Assembly (NCBI GenBank): GCA_037976565.1
Contig: CP137668.1
Location: 28,907,373 to 28,971,372, forward strand
DNA: 64,000 bases
Reading direction: 5' to 3'
DNA from: Mesocentrotus franciscanus
Taxonomy: Eukaryota; Echinodermata; Echinoidea; Camarodonta; Strongylocentrotidae
Part shown: positions 45,621 to 57,722 of the stretch, one piece after another
How the letters are laid out: each line of letters starts with the position of its first letter
Numbering within the stretch: the first letter of the stretch is position 1
Made by a program: the position numbers and the translations under genes
The notes under the pieces: generated by a model
What the model was told of the DNA's origin: nothing
What the model saw: the letters and a program-made list of their open reading frames with translations, nothing else
The model's database searches: none

Positions 45621-48600
45621 CTATGTAAAGAAAAATGAGAAAAACACGATTTATTTTCTAGAAATACATTCAAAATGACATTCAGACAAACAATGCACTT
45701 ACAGTTAAACCAAGGTAGTTTTGGGGCCATTGCGAATACAATTCTCCAATATAAATTTAATATGCATTATGTTTTTCATTCTTAAATGACTAAACTCCGA
45801 TTTGTTCATTGTCTTTTTGCAACGGAGTGAATTCATAACACGAATTGAATTAATTTTCAAGGGTTGTTTGGAGGAAAGCAGACTGGATTATTTAAGGGAA
45901 AAACATCTTTCTTATAAAAGTGACTTTTTTACTTTTAAAGGCGATCATTTTTATGAAAATCAAAGATCGAAATGAAATTGATATTCATTTCAACAACACG
46001 ACAACTTACAGATTAAAAAAGGAACATTACAGAGAAGACGTCGAATCCCCGAAGCGTATAGTTTATTTTGGGAACATGAGGATGCCCGAGAATATTGTTC
46101 GACTGTATGTTTTGTCAAGTATTATAAATAATCTATTAAAAAAATACAAAAAAATACAAACAATAAACAAAAATAAATAAAGAAAGAAAAAAACAAAAAC
46201 AAATTATAAACAAACTTCAATAATCAGGGCCCCATCTTAAAATTAAAAAGAGCTGCGATTGATCCGAATCGATCGCAAGTCCTCCAATCAATCGCGAATT
46301 TTCAGTCTCCTATCTCTTATGTACAAACTCTTTATAAGACGCGGGATAAGACGGGGCCCAGGTCCTACCTTGGATGTTTGATATCTGAAATGGGGTTTCT
46401 CCGTGGTGGCCGCTTCGAGCACGATCTGAGCGATTTCCTCGGGTTGTTGCATCGGTTGGCCGTGGTACTCGCTCCCGACTTCAAAGTATCTGGCCAGGCG
46501 CTTATCGAGGTCATCGACGTCGGGATTCTGAAGAATATGTCCCACGCCTCCCAAACCCAAGGATACTATCGTCTCACGAATGGGTGTGTCGACAGGACCA
46601 GGTTCGATCACACTTACCCTGGTTGAAGAAAAAAAGGATGGGGTGGAAAGATATAGAGAAAGACTTTGTAATAACATAAAGGGAACAATACCACACTTCA
46701 CAAGAGGAGACCTAACCTTTATAATAAGTTCATTCGTATGAAAACAGAAACATAACAGAGTTGTCATGTACAAAAATATCGTTTATTTCTGTTTTTCTCC
46801 TTAGAGCTTTCTCCTTTGGGGCACTGCTCAACATATATATTATTGAAAGAAAAGAAAGACCCGGCTGACCCGTACATTTTAGTCATTTTGTGTGTTGAAA
46901 CAAACGGGAAAGTTGTCTGACATTCACACGATTGCATCTACTTTCTAAAAATCAACCTATTAGTAAGGCAATTTCAATAGCCTTGTGTGTTACCTATCGA
47001 AAAGCGCGAATATTATAATGAGGTATTACGTAATCCGAACATGATATCTACGGAATTTATAATAGGGTATTGAAATTGCCCTGGAGTTGATTTTTCGAAA
47101 GTAGTTGCGATCGTATTCATGTGGTGGTGTGGCTGTATATATATCCAAGGGGTTCAATTACAAAAGAAGGGATGATTTGATTTCATCTACTTTAGAATGC
47201 CTTTGGTTTGAATTGTATTATCCAAATAAGTCTCCTATCCTGGTTGGGGAGTTTTACAGGCCTCCAAATTCTCACGTGGATTTCTTTGAAGAATTAGACG
47301 GAAATTTGGACTCTGCTCTCTTGGAAGATATGAGCTGTATTATTGTGATTGTATGCCACACCAACATGATGTGAATGCTGAAAAGATAATGTTTTATACA
47401 AATATGTACGGGCTAAGTTAGCTAATTGATACTGCCACAAGAGTTACAAATACCTCTTCTACTTTAATGGATTTGATATTTGTATCAGACAAAGAACTTA
47501 ACAATGAATGGGAAATATTTAAAATTAGCATAAGTGATCATTATTTGGTGTATACGATTCGCGACTTCAGTGCAAAGATCCATACAAAATCTCAATATGC
47601 AGAATTTCGCTCCTTTAAAAATCTTGACTAGGAGAAATTTTACAGTGAATTGAGAAGTACTCCTTGTCAGGTCATAAAAGATAATGTTGATGTTGCGTGG
47701 GATATGTGGTTGACTCTATTCAATAATATAATCACAAGCACATACCAGTATGTAAAAAGCGGTTAAGAAAAAAGGGGTGTGTCCATGGATATCTGACGAG
47801 ACTGTTAAGCTCATGACGGAACGTGATAAAGTTCTCAAAGCTGCTAAAGCTAACAAAAGTGATGATCTCTGGGACACCCAGTGGCGGATCCAGGGGGGGG
47901 GCCCGGCCCCCTCCCCTAGGAAAAAACAGGTGAAAACACCCTTTTTTGGTAAAAAAAGAAGAAAATGGGCCCCTCCCCCTGGCGCTCAAGGGAGGGGGTG
48001 TGGATGGTGATTTTTTTTAAAAATTCACACTTGAGAAAAAAAAAAAAATCGGCCGGCGCGATTTTCAAATTTTCGCACGAAGTGGGCCCCTTTTTGGGCC
48101 CCCTCTCTGGGCATCATACAAGGCAAATATACAGTGGATGTTTACGTGTGCCCAGATTTCGCACTGCTTTGTCATAAGTGTAGCACAATTGTTTCTTCTA
48201 TATTTAAATGGAAAAAGCTAGATAATTCGATGAGAACGGCTTCCTCTGTCAATTCATTTAAGAGATTGTTTAAACAAAGTTGTAGTTTGTGAATAGCTCA
48301 GCCGAACATACACTACGTGCATATTCTGCAATATTGACATGATTTATTCACATAGTTGCGACTTAATCAATATTTTCCTATTGGCATTACAGTTGAAGTA
48401 CGTTACTGATATATGATTATTTTGCAAACGAGTATTTGTTTGTGCCATGTCTATTATTGCTGTGTTATATCTTTCTAAATGTACTATGGAATGTTATTTT
48501 AACTGTTCTGTATAAACGTTATGCTTTTTGATGTAAATATGTTCATAATTATTCAGGGCCCCATGGAAGACCACTACTTATTGGTGAATGGGCTACCCTG

Positions 48601-51600
48601 ACAAAATATTAGAAATAAATAAATAAATAAATACAAATGACCAATTCCGCCAATTTGAAGTGCCCATGCAAACAGTGATAATAACTCTCAAAAATTCATA
48701 ATCAATTTGTTATTATTATATTGTCCGATTTCATTCAAACATGTCTGTTTCTCTCATTTTTCTGATTTCTTTGAGCGTAATTGTCTAATTAGGTTGGATT
48801 TACTGTTAATACAGTTAATAACTAAATTATTCATACCCTTACCAAGTCCTGTAATTGTTTTAAGTATGTGAAAAATTGATTTGTCCCGATTAAAAAAAAA
48901 GAATGTGAATGTGAAAGCTTGCATCTAAGAGTATTCAACAACTTAATTCCACCACTCAACCTTTCATTCTTGAGTTACGAAAAAACAAAACATCAAATTT
49001 ACAAGGGTAATGAATAATGTAGTTGTTAACTGCATATATATACTTTTCTTCGTTCCAGCAAGGACTTACCATATGTTGAAGAAGCGGCCAATTATAGCTG
49101 TCTCTTGGCTGAAAGCTTCAATAGCCTGCTTGGATGCTCCATACAGTCCCATATAAGGGAAGCCTTTATGCATGTATAAAAGGAAAGACAATCTATAAAA
49201 TGCACTTCTTTCCTTTTGAAAGCTGATAAAAAACAAAAGATGTACAATCAGAGGCGGCGGGGCTACTTTTAAAGTGGAGTAGGGGGCACCAACAAAAAAG
49301 GGCAGTTTCTGGAAAAAAGGGCACCTACAAAGGGAAATCTCAAAGCGAAAATATACAGTTTTTTAGACATTGGTATATACCCCTATAATGTGATTACATT
49401 ATCAGGGATGATTTCAATATTTGTTTCTCTTTATACATCGTAAAAAATATTGCATAAGCATCATACCTTGCAGTTGGATGTGATGGTCTGAATAATCATT
49501 TGCGAGCGAGCAAAGCGAGCGAGGAAAAAAATAAGAGTTGTGAGGTCGCAGTGCGAAATATTACATCTTATAAAGAGGTAAAACCCGATCCCGATGGGTT
49601 ATAATTAAGCACATTCTCATAACATAAGACTGAAAAGACCTTTGATAAGTAACATATTTATAACATCTATAAATGCGAGCGAGCTTTGGGTGATATTGCT
49701 CTTGAGAGGAAAAGGGGATACTTATCGAAAGGGATAAGACAGTTATTAGAAAAGAAAAGGAGCACGTGTCAAAGTACAAAGGCTAATTATCAGAGGTGAA
49801 AATGGGGCACTTCTTACATCTAAAAAAAAAAGGCACTCACCAGGGATGAAAAAGGCACTTATGAGAATGGGAAATGGGCATTTGTCGACGGAAAAGAGGC
49901 ATCCATCAGATTTTGATAGGGGCATTTATAAGAAGTGAAAAGGGGCATTTATGAAAAAGGGATAGGCTCCTGATTATAAAGGAAAAGGGGCACGTATCAT
50001 TGTTAAAAGGGTAATTCATCATAATCAACTTCAGGTGGCGCTGTAAAGCGCTGCTGTGGTCTTCCCGAGAGCACGCCATGCAACTCTTTCACCCAGTGGC
50101 GGATCCAGGGGTGGGGGCGGCAGGGGCCCCTCTAGGAAAAAACAGGTAAAAACACCCTTTTTTGAAAAAAAGTAGATGGGCCCCTCCTGGCGCCCAAGGG
50201 GGGCAGTGGAAAAAATTGGTACCCTTCGGAGTGAAAATTTTTTCGGGTGCCAAAAAAATTTGTGGTCGCTACCCCTGGCGCCCAAGGGAGTGGCGGTGGA
50301 AAAAAATTACCCTTCCCGGAGTGAATTTTTTTTTTCGGGTGCCTAAATTTTTTTTTTTTGCTCACTACCTACCCCGCCCCACTGAGCGAAAAATCGACCG
50401 GCACGATTTTCAAATTTTCGCACGAAGTGGGCCCATTTTTAGGCCCCCTCCCTTGCTGCCGGCTGGATCCGCCCCTGCTTTCACCTGCCATTTGTGTTGC
50501 ACCTTTCATTCCTTGTCCAGACACTTTCTTGATATCATCAGTCCAAGATATTGGTGGACGACCTCTACCCCATTTTCCTTCGACTGCTCCTTGCAGTATT
50601 TGCTTCTCAACAGATCTCCTAACAATGTGCCCAAAATAGTTTAGCTTTCTTTCCATGGTTCCCCTTCTGATGGTCAAGTCTGTTCCAATCTTTTCCAGGA
50701 CCCACACATTTGTCTTTTTATCTTTCCATGACACCTGCAACAGCCTCCTGTAGCACCACATTTCAAAGGCATCAACTCTCTTTCTGTCATTCTTTGTCAT
50801 GGCCCAGGACTCACTTCCGTAAGTGGCAATAGAGAAAGAAGTTGCTTGAAGCAGACTGAGAGATAGGCCTCGGCTCTTCCAGATGTGAGACATATTCTGT
50901 ACTGTTGATCTCGCCATTGCCATCCTTCTTCTTATCTCTGTGGTGCTCTCTCCTTTGTTAGTGATAATTGAACCCAAGTACTCAAACCGATTTACTACTT
51001 CAATCTTATTTCCAGCTACGGTGAAGTCAGTGTTATTACTATCTCTATCGACAACCATTATTTTTGTCTTTTTGGTGTTTAGAAGGTCTTTCTCTTCACT
51101 TGCCTGTTTGATGCGATTCAACAATTCAATCAGCTCTTCTCTGCTGCTGCAAACGAGAGTAGTGATGTCAGCATACCTTAGGTTCGTGATCTTTTTACCT
51201 CCAAACTAACTCCCCCATTGAATCCTTCCAGAGCATTTCTCATAATGTCCTCAGAATAAATATTAAAAGGTTAGGAGACAGTATTCAACCTTGACGTACT
51301 CCCCTGCAAATTCCAAACCCCTCAGTAGTGTCGTTACTGGTTCTCACTGTTGCTTCTTGGTCATGATAGAGGTTTTTGATCAGTTCGATGTGAATTGGGA
51401 ACCCCATCTTTGCCATTGTGTTCCACAATTAGAGTGGCTCACACAGTCAAATGCTTTGCTATAATCTATAAAGCACAAATAGAGGGGGTGTCTGTGTTCT
51501 CTGCATTTCTCTATTATGTTTCGAATGTTGACAATCTGTTCTCTAGTCCCTCTACCTTCACGGAACCCTGCCTACTCATCTGAGATCTCGGCTTGCAGTT

Positions 51601-54600
51601 TGATTTTATTCTTCTGCTAATCACCTTCAGAAGTATTTTGCTTGCATGACAAATCAAGCTGATCGTTCGGTGATTTGCACATTCTTTCAGATCTCCCTTC
51701 TTTGCAATGGTATAAAACAGCTCTACACCAGTCCTTAGGCCACTCCCTACTATTCCAGATATTGCAACAGAGACGCCACATCAGGTCAGTACCTTCTTCA
51801 CCTGTAGCCTTCCACATCTCGGAAGTCAAGTTGTCAAAGCCAGGGGACTTGCCATCCTTCAGTTGTTTCATTACAAGCTCCACTTCTGATCTTAATGGAG
51901 GGGGCTCCATTTCATCACTTTCCTCCCACTGAGTGTCAACTTGTTCCTGTGCAGCAAACAGCTTGGTACTATACTGCACCCATCTTTCCTTGATGTCTTT
52001 ATTCTCCGTCAGTGTTTTGCCATTTTCATCATTAATTACATCCAGTCTTGGGATTCTTTTCTTTGTGATTTCTTTCACAATTGCAAATGCTGCCTTGGAG
52101 TTGTTCTTGTGACGCTCTAGGACTTCACACTTCCCCTCGATGTAATTCTTTTTGTCCTCCTTCACACTACTTGTAACCGCCTTATTGAGTCTCGTCCATT
52201 CTCCTCTATTGTGTTTTGCTTTTGCCCTCTTCCTGTCATCAGCAATGTCGAAAGTCTGATTTGAGATCCATGGTTGTTTCCGCTTCCTTTTCTTTGGGAT
52301 GTGATTCTTTGCTGCATTTTCAACTGTTTCTTTCATGTCTTCCCACAGCTCATTTGGTGTTTGCTCTGTTTCATCGTTTCTCAACAGCAACTCAAACTTG
52401 TTCTTCACTTCCACTGAGAATTGAGAAGGGATATTTTCAACATCATACCGTGTGGGAGCTGAATCACATTTCTTAGCTTTCAGTCTTAGTCTCAGTTTAG
52501 CCACAAGCAGCTGATGATCGCTGCCACAGTCAGCACCTGGTCTTGTCTTGACGTTCTGTAGTGAAGTCCGCCACCTCTTCTTGACCATGATGTGGTCTAT
52601 CTGGTTTCTGGCTCTGTCTCCCGGACTCATCCACGTCCACAGTCTTCTGGGATGATGCTCAAACCATGTGTTACCAATGATGAAGCTGTTAGCTACACAC
52701 AATTATTCCAGTCGATCTCCTCTTTCATTTCTGATGCCAAGACCATAATTGCCAATGTACTCAGATTTTTCCCTCGTTTTACCAATCTTGGCATTCTAGT
52801 CACCCAATATTATGAGGAAATCTTTCCTAGGAATGTTGTCTACGACATATTGCACCATCTCATAGAAATCAGTGATTTCTTCCTCCGGTGCATCTGCTGT
52901 TGGTGCATATACCTGAATTATGGAGCTATTCATAGGATGCCCTTGTAATCTCACAGTCATAATTCTCTCGTTGATCGGGTTGTATCCCAAGACACATTTA
53001 GCTGTAGCCTTCTCTATGATGAATCCCACACCCCCTCGCTTCCTTCCACTTTCTTTCCCTGAAAAGATGATTGTATTTCCTTCGTCTGATGTAAATCTGC
53101 CTTGTCCAAGCCACCATGATTCAGATATTCATTTATAGCCATCTCCTTCTCCACAATTTCCACCTTCCCATCAGACATACCACGCACGTTCCACGTGGCT
53201 ACATTGATTGGTTTCCTTAGATGGGTGCTGTTCCTTTCCATCATGGGACCTTCAAGAACAGAACTTCCTACAAGAGGCTTTGATCCTGATCCGTCATCAC
53301 CCGCAAGCGTACTACGAGCAGTACCTCTCCTTCCGCAGTAGCTCTTGGCGTATCTTCCGGCTTGCGTGTTCCACCTTCCGATACCTACTTGATTTGTTGA
53401 TTTTGTACTCTCATGATGACAAACGCGACCAATTAATAATGGTGGGCGGCCAGATCCTTCCATCGCAGTACAGAAGCCAGAAGCATTAATGCCGACCTGC
53501 CCTCTGCGCCCCGTAGCCACCGTTGTGGATCCTCCGCCAACTACAGGTACTGCATCGCTGCTGCCCGGTGCAGGACGGGGTTTATTTTAAGGCGACCCAA
53601 CCCGCCTTAATTGTCATGTTCTCGTCATAGGGTTATGAGAGTTTTTCTAGAGCTAACAGCGTCACCTATTAGCTCCTCTCCCCTGGTAAGAACACCGGGA
53701 TCAGACTGGCACCCCGCTGGAACCCAGCCAGTATTTCTACGGTTTACGGTATTTCTACGCTCTTGGGGTAATTATCAGAGGTGAAAAGGGGCACTTATCG
53801 CACCTGTAAAGGGGCACTGACCATAAATGAAAAGAGGCACTTATGAGAATGAAAAAGGAGCACTAATAATAAAGGGAAATGTGCATTTGTTGAAAGAAAA
53901 GGGGCACCGATCAGATTTTTTTAATAGGGGCATTTTTTGGAGGTGAAAGGGGGCTTTTATGAGAAGAAGGAAGTGGCTCTTATTAAAAAGAAAAAGAGGC
54001 ACATGTTAAAATAAACAGAGCACTTATCAGAGATGAAAAGGGGTAATTATGAGAAGTGGAAGGGGCACTTATAAGAGTGGAAAATAGCATTTATTAGGAA
54101 GTAAAAGGTGTCAAAATAAGAGGGGCATTTATTAGAGATGGAAAATATAAGCTGCGCTTATCCGAGTTAAAAAGGGGTATTTATTAAAAGGGGAAGGGGT
54201 ACTTCTTACAAAGGAAAAGGGGCACTTGTCAAAGCAAAAGGGGCACCTCTCAGATTTGAATAGGGCAATTATCAGAGGTGAATGGGTCGCTTATCAATAG
54301 TGAAAAGGGGCGCTTCTCGTACCTGAAAAGGGGCACTTACTAGAGATTAAAAAGGGCACTCATGAGAATGGAAAATGGACACTTATTGCAAAGAAAAATG
54401 GGAACTTATCGAAGGAAAAGGGGTACGTTTTAAAATAAAGGGGGCATTTATCAGAGGTGGAAAGGGGTAGGGGAACTTTTAAAAATTAATAGGGGCACTT
54501 GTCAAAGTAAAAGGGGCACTTTTCTTATGTAAAAAGGGGCACATTACAAAGTTAAAGGGGCACTTTTCCTATGTAAAAAGGGGCACTTTTGGGGTACTTG

Positions 54601-56305
54601 AAAAAGTGGGAGGGCACTGTGCCCCTGCCCCGGGAGCGCCGCCTCTGTCAGCACAATAGATAATGTCTTAGATTGTGAGAATTAGTCTACCCCTCCCCTT
54701 TCTCTCTCAATCTTCGAATTGTACAAAATGTATACATTGGCGGACAAAATATAACGAGTAAAAAAGAAATACAACTTCAGAAAGAAGAAAAAACGATACT
54801 ATAATCATGACAATTATAATCATGCTATCAGAAAATACTACTTTATCTAAGAAAATGAACAAAAGTGAATATCTTTTTGTCAAATGAGAAAAAAGGAAGA
54901 AAAAACGCATACACGTACACCTTCACACACACGCACATAAATTATTATTATTACATACGTGCATACACAAATATAAAAAATGTATTCATAAGTCAAACAC
55001 AAACGAAAACTTTGCTTAAAAAAAGAAAACGTTTCACAAATCATCTGAATTTGTACTTATTTGAAGGGAGAATTTTCTTCGAGGGAAAACTGCCTTAAAC
55101 AAAGCGCACAATAATTATAAACAAATATTCAGTGAAAAGGACGTACCGCTGTATATAATAATATTTAGCAGGGTGTATAGTAATCAAATTGTATAGGTCC
55201 CTCTTTACTTCAAAATCATCTGAAAAGCATTATAAAAAAAAATAGAGAAAATAAAGAAAAAACTAAAAAGAAAGGTTTTATCAAGTTAGGTGATTTATGT
55301 GATGGGGGGCACAATTTGAGGAGATTTTTATTTTTACTTAATCATATGCCAGATTGGGCTATTGTCGGCGGAGGAGGGGATTGTGCCCCGTGGATAACGC
55401 ACTGGTAGAAGAATAGGATAAACTCACAACTTACAAGAGATTCCATTATTGCTTGATATGTTGATTATGCGACCGGACCTCTGTTTCTTCATCCCTGGAA
55501 GTATTTCCCGAGTGACCCGGAAGTTACCAAAGAAGTTGATATCGAATACCCTTTTGGCTTGTTCCACCGTGGCCGTTTCTGAAACATTTACCATGGCCAC
55601 TCCTGCATTGTTCACTAACGAATAAGGGGGAAAAGAAGGTCTCGATCAACAAAATTCAATGTTTTCTTTTATGAAACAAAAGGATATAAAACTACAAATC
55701 CATTGAATAGGCCTATAGGCCTAGTGTTACTTTGGGTCCACCAAGTCCTGCTGTCGACTGACTTGACTGTCTATCGTCATCAAAGTTTACAGGCACCGAT
55801 CTTTTTATGTTATAATATCATTTTATTAGGAGGTGTCGTAGTCGAATAGTTCATAAACATGACTTGAGAATTGGAATACGGAGATCGGGGGTTCTAACCC
55901 CGGCGCGGCACTACCATCCTTTGGAAAGACATTAATCTACATTAGCCTCTCTCCACCCAGACGTTAACTTGGTATCTTGACTCGAAATGGGCGTTATAGA
56001 AATAACCAGTATTTATATTATTGTTTATATTTACCAAGAATATCAATTCGTCCTTGTTTCATCATCACCATGGCGACTGCATCCCTGACGGACTCATCCT
56101 TGGTGACATCCATCTGGACCGGGAACAACGTCTGGTCCAGGATCTGCTTCCCATCTACAGCTTGTTGCAGCAGTGTTTCATCTGCGAAGGGCTTGAGTAT
56201 GGTGGCATAGACCAGGAACCGTTTGGTGGGATCTTCGGCCAGCGTGACAGCCGTAGTCAACCCGATGCCCGATGAGCACCCCGTTATGTAAACTATCAGC
56301 GGCAT
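45519..56305 (-). CDS. Retinol dehydrogenase 8 / 17-beta-HSD1-like SDR, complete, five exons
   Basis: The minus-strand join 56305-56035, 55614-55435, 49163-49070, 46618-46369, 45620-45519 gives 897 bp and 298 aa with all phases agreeing. It is a classical short-chain dehydrogenase: VYITGCSSGIGL (TGxxxGIG cofactor loop), MDVTKDESV, DIL-VNNAGVAMVN (NNAG formed across the first splice), NISSNNGI (catalytic Ser region), YGASKQAIEAFSQE (YxxxK catalytic pair) and VSVIEPGPVDTP. The long C-terminus with HFRYQTSK is typical of the RDH8/HSD17B1 branch, which reduces all-trans-retinal or oestrone-type ketones with NADP(H); the substrate here is unknown. Length matches that branch (about 300 aa). The ATG lies three codons before the first beta-strand. 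Intron 2 (49164-55434) is swollen by a nest of three transposons. Confidence 0.9.
46369..46618 (-). CDS. SDR exon 4
   Basis: Acceptor cttcaaccag, donor gtaggacc. It encodes VSVIEPGPVDTPIRETIV through HFRYQTSK, the post-active-site loop and the C-terminal extension typical of the RDH8/HSD17B1 group. Confidence 0.88.
46790..46930. mobile_element. TTAA MITE family 1, internal fragment
   Basis: Matches 13780-13960: ttatttctgtttttctcctt, gggcactgctcaa.atata and gaccc..gtacattt..tgtgt.aaacaaacgggaaagttgt. Both ends missing. Confidence 0.65.
47101..48640 (+). mobile_element. CR1/L2-like LINE, internally deleted and interrupted
   Basis: Endonuclease pieces YSCGGVAVYISKGFNYKRRD, LECLWFELYYPNKSPILVGE, FYRPPN and LDLIFVSDKELNNEW..ISDHYLVY occur in changing frames from 47105 to 47570. 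After a deletion, the extreme C-terminus SVNSFKRLFKQSCSL stops near 48290. A 3' UTR and (AAAT)n tail end at about 48638. The reverse transcriptase core is missing. A hAT fragment sits at the deletion point. Confidence 0.7.
47879..48110 (+). mobile_element. hAT MITE fragment, 3'-truncated
   Basis: Starts CAGTGGCGGATCCAGGGGGG and shares ctaggaaaaaacaggtgaaaacaccc and the gattttcaaattttcgcacg block with the complete copy at 50094-50477. The matching right terminus is absent, so no target duplication could be seen. Confidence 0.75.
48642..48811. mobile_element. TTAA MITE family 1, 5'-truncated copy
   Basis: Begins tccgccaatttgaagtgccc and ends ggttggatttactgTTAA. The body matches 13970-14140. 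Confidence 0.7.
49070..49163 (-). CDS. SDR exon 3 with YxxxK active site
   Basis: Acceptor catgcataaag, donor gtaagtcc. It encodes FPYMGLYGASKQAIEAFSQE and IIGRFFNI. Y and K of YGASK are the SDR catalytic pair. Confidence 0.88.
50017..53765 (-). mobile_element. RTE-type LINE, near full length, inactive
   Basis: GGGTAATT flanks it (50009-50016, 53766-53773). The minus strand has an apurinic-like endonuclease: INVATWNVRGMSDGK, IIQVYAPTADAPEEE, RNQIDHIMVKKRWR and GSDHQLLVAKL. Then come a linker, a reverse transcriptase, and the RTE-typical C-terminus RFEYLGSIITNKGES, YGSESWAMTKNDRKRVDAFE, GHIVRRS..GRGRPPISWTDD and ERVAWRALGKTTAALYSAT. Several frameshifts break it, and the catalytic YADD box reads YADI (51164-51175). 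Without the hAT MITE it is about 3.36 kb, normal for RTE elements. Confidence 0.9.
50094..50477. mobile_element. hAT MITE, 384 bp, perfect 8-bp target duplication, inside the RTE
   Basis: CTTTCACC lies at 50086-50093 and 50478-50485. Ends are CAGTGGCGGATCCAGGGG and, inverted, CAGGGGCGGATCCAGCC. It interrupts the RTE reading frame between TQMAG and ERVAW; removing the insert and one target repeat restores the frame. Confidence 0.95.
54648..55434. other. SDR intron 2 remainder, AT-rich
   Basis: No exon or recognised element. A + frame at 54865-55098 shows Lys/Thr/His-rich low complexity only. Confidence 0.45.
55435..55614 (-). CDS. SDR exon 2
   Basis: Acceptor attcgttag, donor gtaagttg. G|TG gives Val and completes VNNAGVAMVN. 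It contains INFFGNFRVTREILPGM and IINISSNNGIS. Confidence 0.9.
55830..55990 (+). repeat. SINE with tRNA-Ser/Leu-like head
   Basis: ggtgtcgtagtcgaatagtt..B box gggggttctaaccccg..cggcacta resembles a class II tRNA with a long variable arm. The non-tRNA body ctctccacccagacgttaac is shared with 34130-34395. It lies in SDR intron 1, ending near exon 1. Confidence 0.65.
56035..56305 (-). CDS. SDR exon 1
   Basis: ATG at 56305-56303. It encodes MPLIVYITGCSSGIGLTTAV through GRIDIL. The donor gtaaatat is in phase 1. Confidence 0.9.
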
Positions 56306-56403
56306 TCTATAGCTGTAACTTCGGCACGAGTAGACCTAAAATGACCTGAAGAATAATCAATTTAGCTCTCAAAATGTCTTTCAGTTTCAGTAAATGCCTT
56401 TAA

Positions 56404-56610
56404 AGATAAAGTTGAGTTCTGGTCATGCGATTGCATTGTGAAAGAAACGGTGTGGAATCGATCAGAAAAGGTTGATCATTTAGCATATAAGTAATGGTGT
56501 GTACTGCAAGGTTCTGGAATCATCAAAATTATAAGAAATTTGGCCCGGTCTTGGTCAAGTTACAAGCACCGACACAGAAAGATGTATATGGGACTACATG
56601 AACATGTGGC
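56404..56610 (+). mobile_element. Dispersed repeat R, copy 3
   Basis: Preceded by TTAA (56400-56403) and very similar to 37556-37750 (ttctggtcatgcgattgcat, gtactgcaaggttctggaat, gaaagatgtatatgggacta). It lies about 100 bp upstream of the SDR start codon, in its promoter region. Confidence 0.7.
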
Positions 56611-57160
56611 ATGAAAATCCGTCCCGATGTTTATGCTGTTACATGCCATATTTTGAATATTAAGGCATTTGAAGAGCCATGCTTTTCAAGGAACATTTTT
56701 TATCTGATGTTCTTCCACACTTGCATAATAAAAATGATAATGCTCACAAATTATTTTTCACTTCTTCCCACAACTCAACCTTCTCTTTAATGTATCACAA
56801 ATGGCTTAAATATATCTCCTGCGGGGGCGCATCCCGAAACTTAGCTTTATTGTGCAGAGACAGTGTTTCTCCCCGTACCGTTCGTCTTTTTCTCGGTATG
56901 ATGTGGTTCTGTGTATTATTCGAACAACAAAAAAAAGCCTCTAAAATCTTAAAGCTAATCTTGAGCTCTGGTATGGGAATTGTATGTCGATAGAACATGG
57001 CTATACTCATTCTGGATTATTTATCCAGCAGTAGATCGATTTTTTTAAACCAGTAAAATAAAATCAACCTCACCAAAACTTGCTGGAAATCATCTTCATT
57101 AAAAACCATAACTGCCATTTGCGCATAGTGACCTGTGTTAAGCACATGGTGTCGGGCCTA
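56611..57160. other. Intergenic, nothing recognised
   Basis: Short open frames on both strands lack motifs or splice context. Confidence 0.4.
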
Positions 57161-57481
57161 CTTACCCGGATTTCATTATATATCTATGCTCATTACTCAG
57201 CCACCATCCATTTTCTACCAAAATTGTTTGGCACATGTCATTTATTTGTAATCTTGAACATTCAGTGGAAGTTTCGTTGGATTCTGTGAGAATTTATTTT
57301 TTACATTTACCAGAACAACAACACAAACAACATTTGATATCCAACTCTTGAGACTTAGTTTGTATGGTGTTTCTCACTATTTTTCTCACTATTTTTCTTT
57401 ACATAATTATCATTCATTCCCTCTATATTTATTGGTACCACACCACCCCACTACTACTCACCCCACACATAGTTTTGCTTG

Positions 57482-57528
<47 letters not shown>

Positions 57529-57722
57529 ATGTGTTTATTGTTTAATTATTTTTTTTTATTGTATTCTAAGATTGTAATTTTAAGCAGGGGATGGTCCCCG
57601 AGAAACCTCTGTGGTTTTTGATCACCCCCTGCAGGTTCATCTTTTGTTTTAATGCTTTTATATTTGATTGTAAGTTATATTGTCTTTTTATGAATCTGTG
57701 GAAATAAATGAAATTGAAATTG
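57161..57722 (+). repeat. LINE-like 3' end with AAATTG tail and AT microsatellite
   Basis: Ends in gaaataaatgaaattgaaat, a tail of repeated TGAAAT units. Contains a 40-bp (TA)n run at 57485-57526. The caggggatggtccccgagaaa region can fold and resembles 3' UTRs of other LINE ends in the window (agggacccctctg at 43446). Confidence 0.5.

Larger units (their letters stand above)
49249..54647 (+). mobile_element. Second GTGCCCC-repeat hAT-like element, split by an RTE insertion
   Basis: Left end CAGAGGCGGCGGGGCTAC, right end inverted CAGAGGCGGCGCTCCC. Subtracting the RTE and its target repeat leaves about 1642 bp, close to the 1605 bp of the copy at 41169-42773. Both have the same order: a unique part with gcgagcgagcaaagcgagcg (here 49250-49700), then a decayed array of ggggcac..tcagaggtgaaaa units (49740-50016 and 53774-54640). 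The orientation is opposite to the first copy. No clean flanking duplication (tgtacaat versus tcagcaca). It lies in SDR intron 2. Confidence 0.85.

Noticed and set aside
55860..55915. Possible tRNA-Ser/Leu gene
   Set aside because: The anticodon arm is poor and the non-tRNA body is shared with another repeat in the window.
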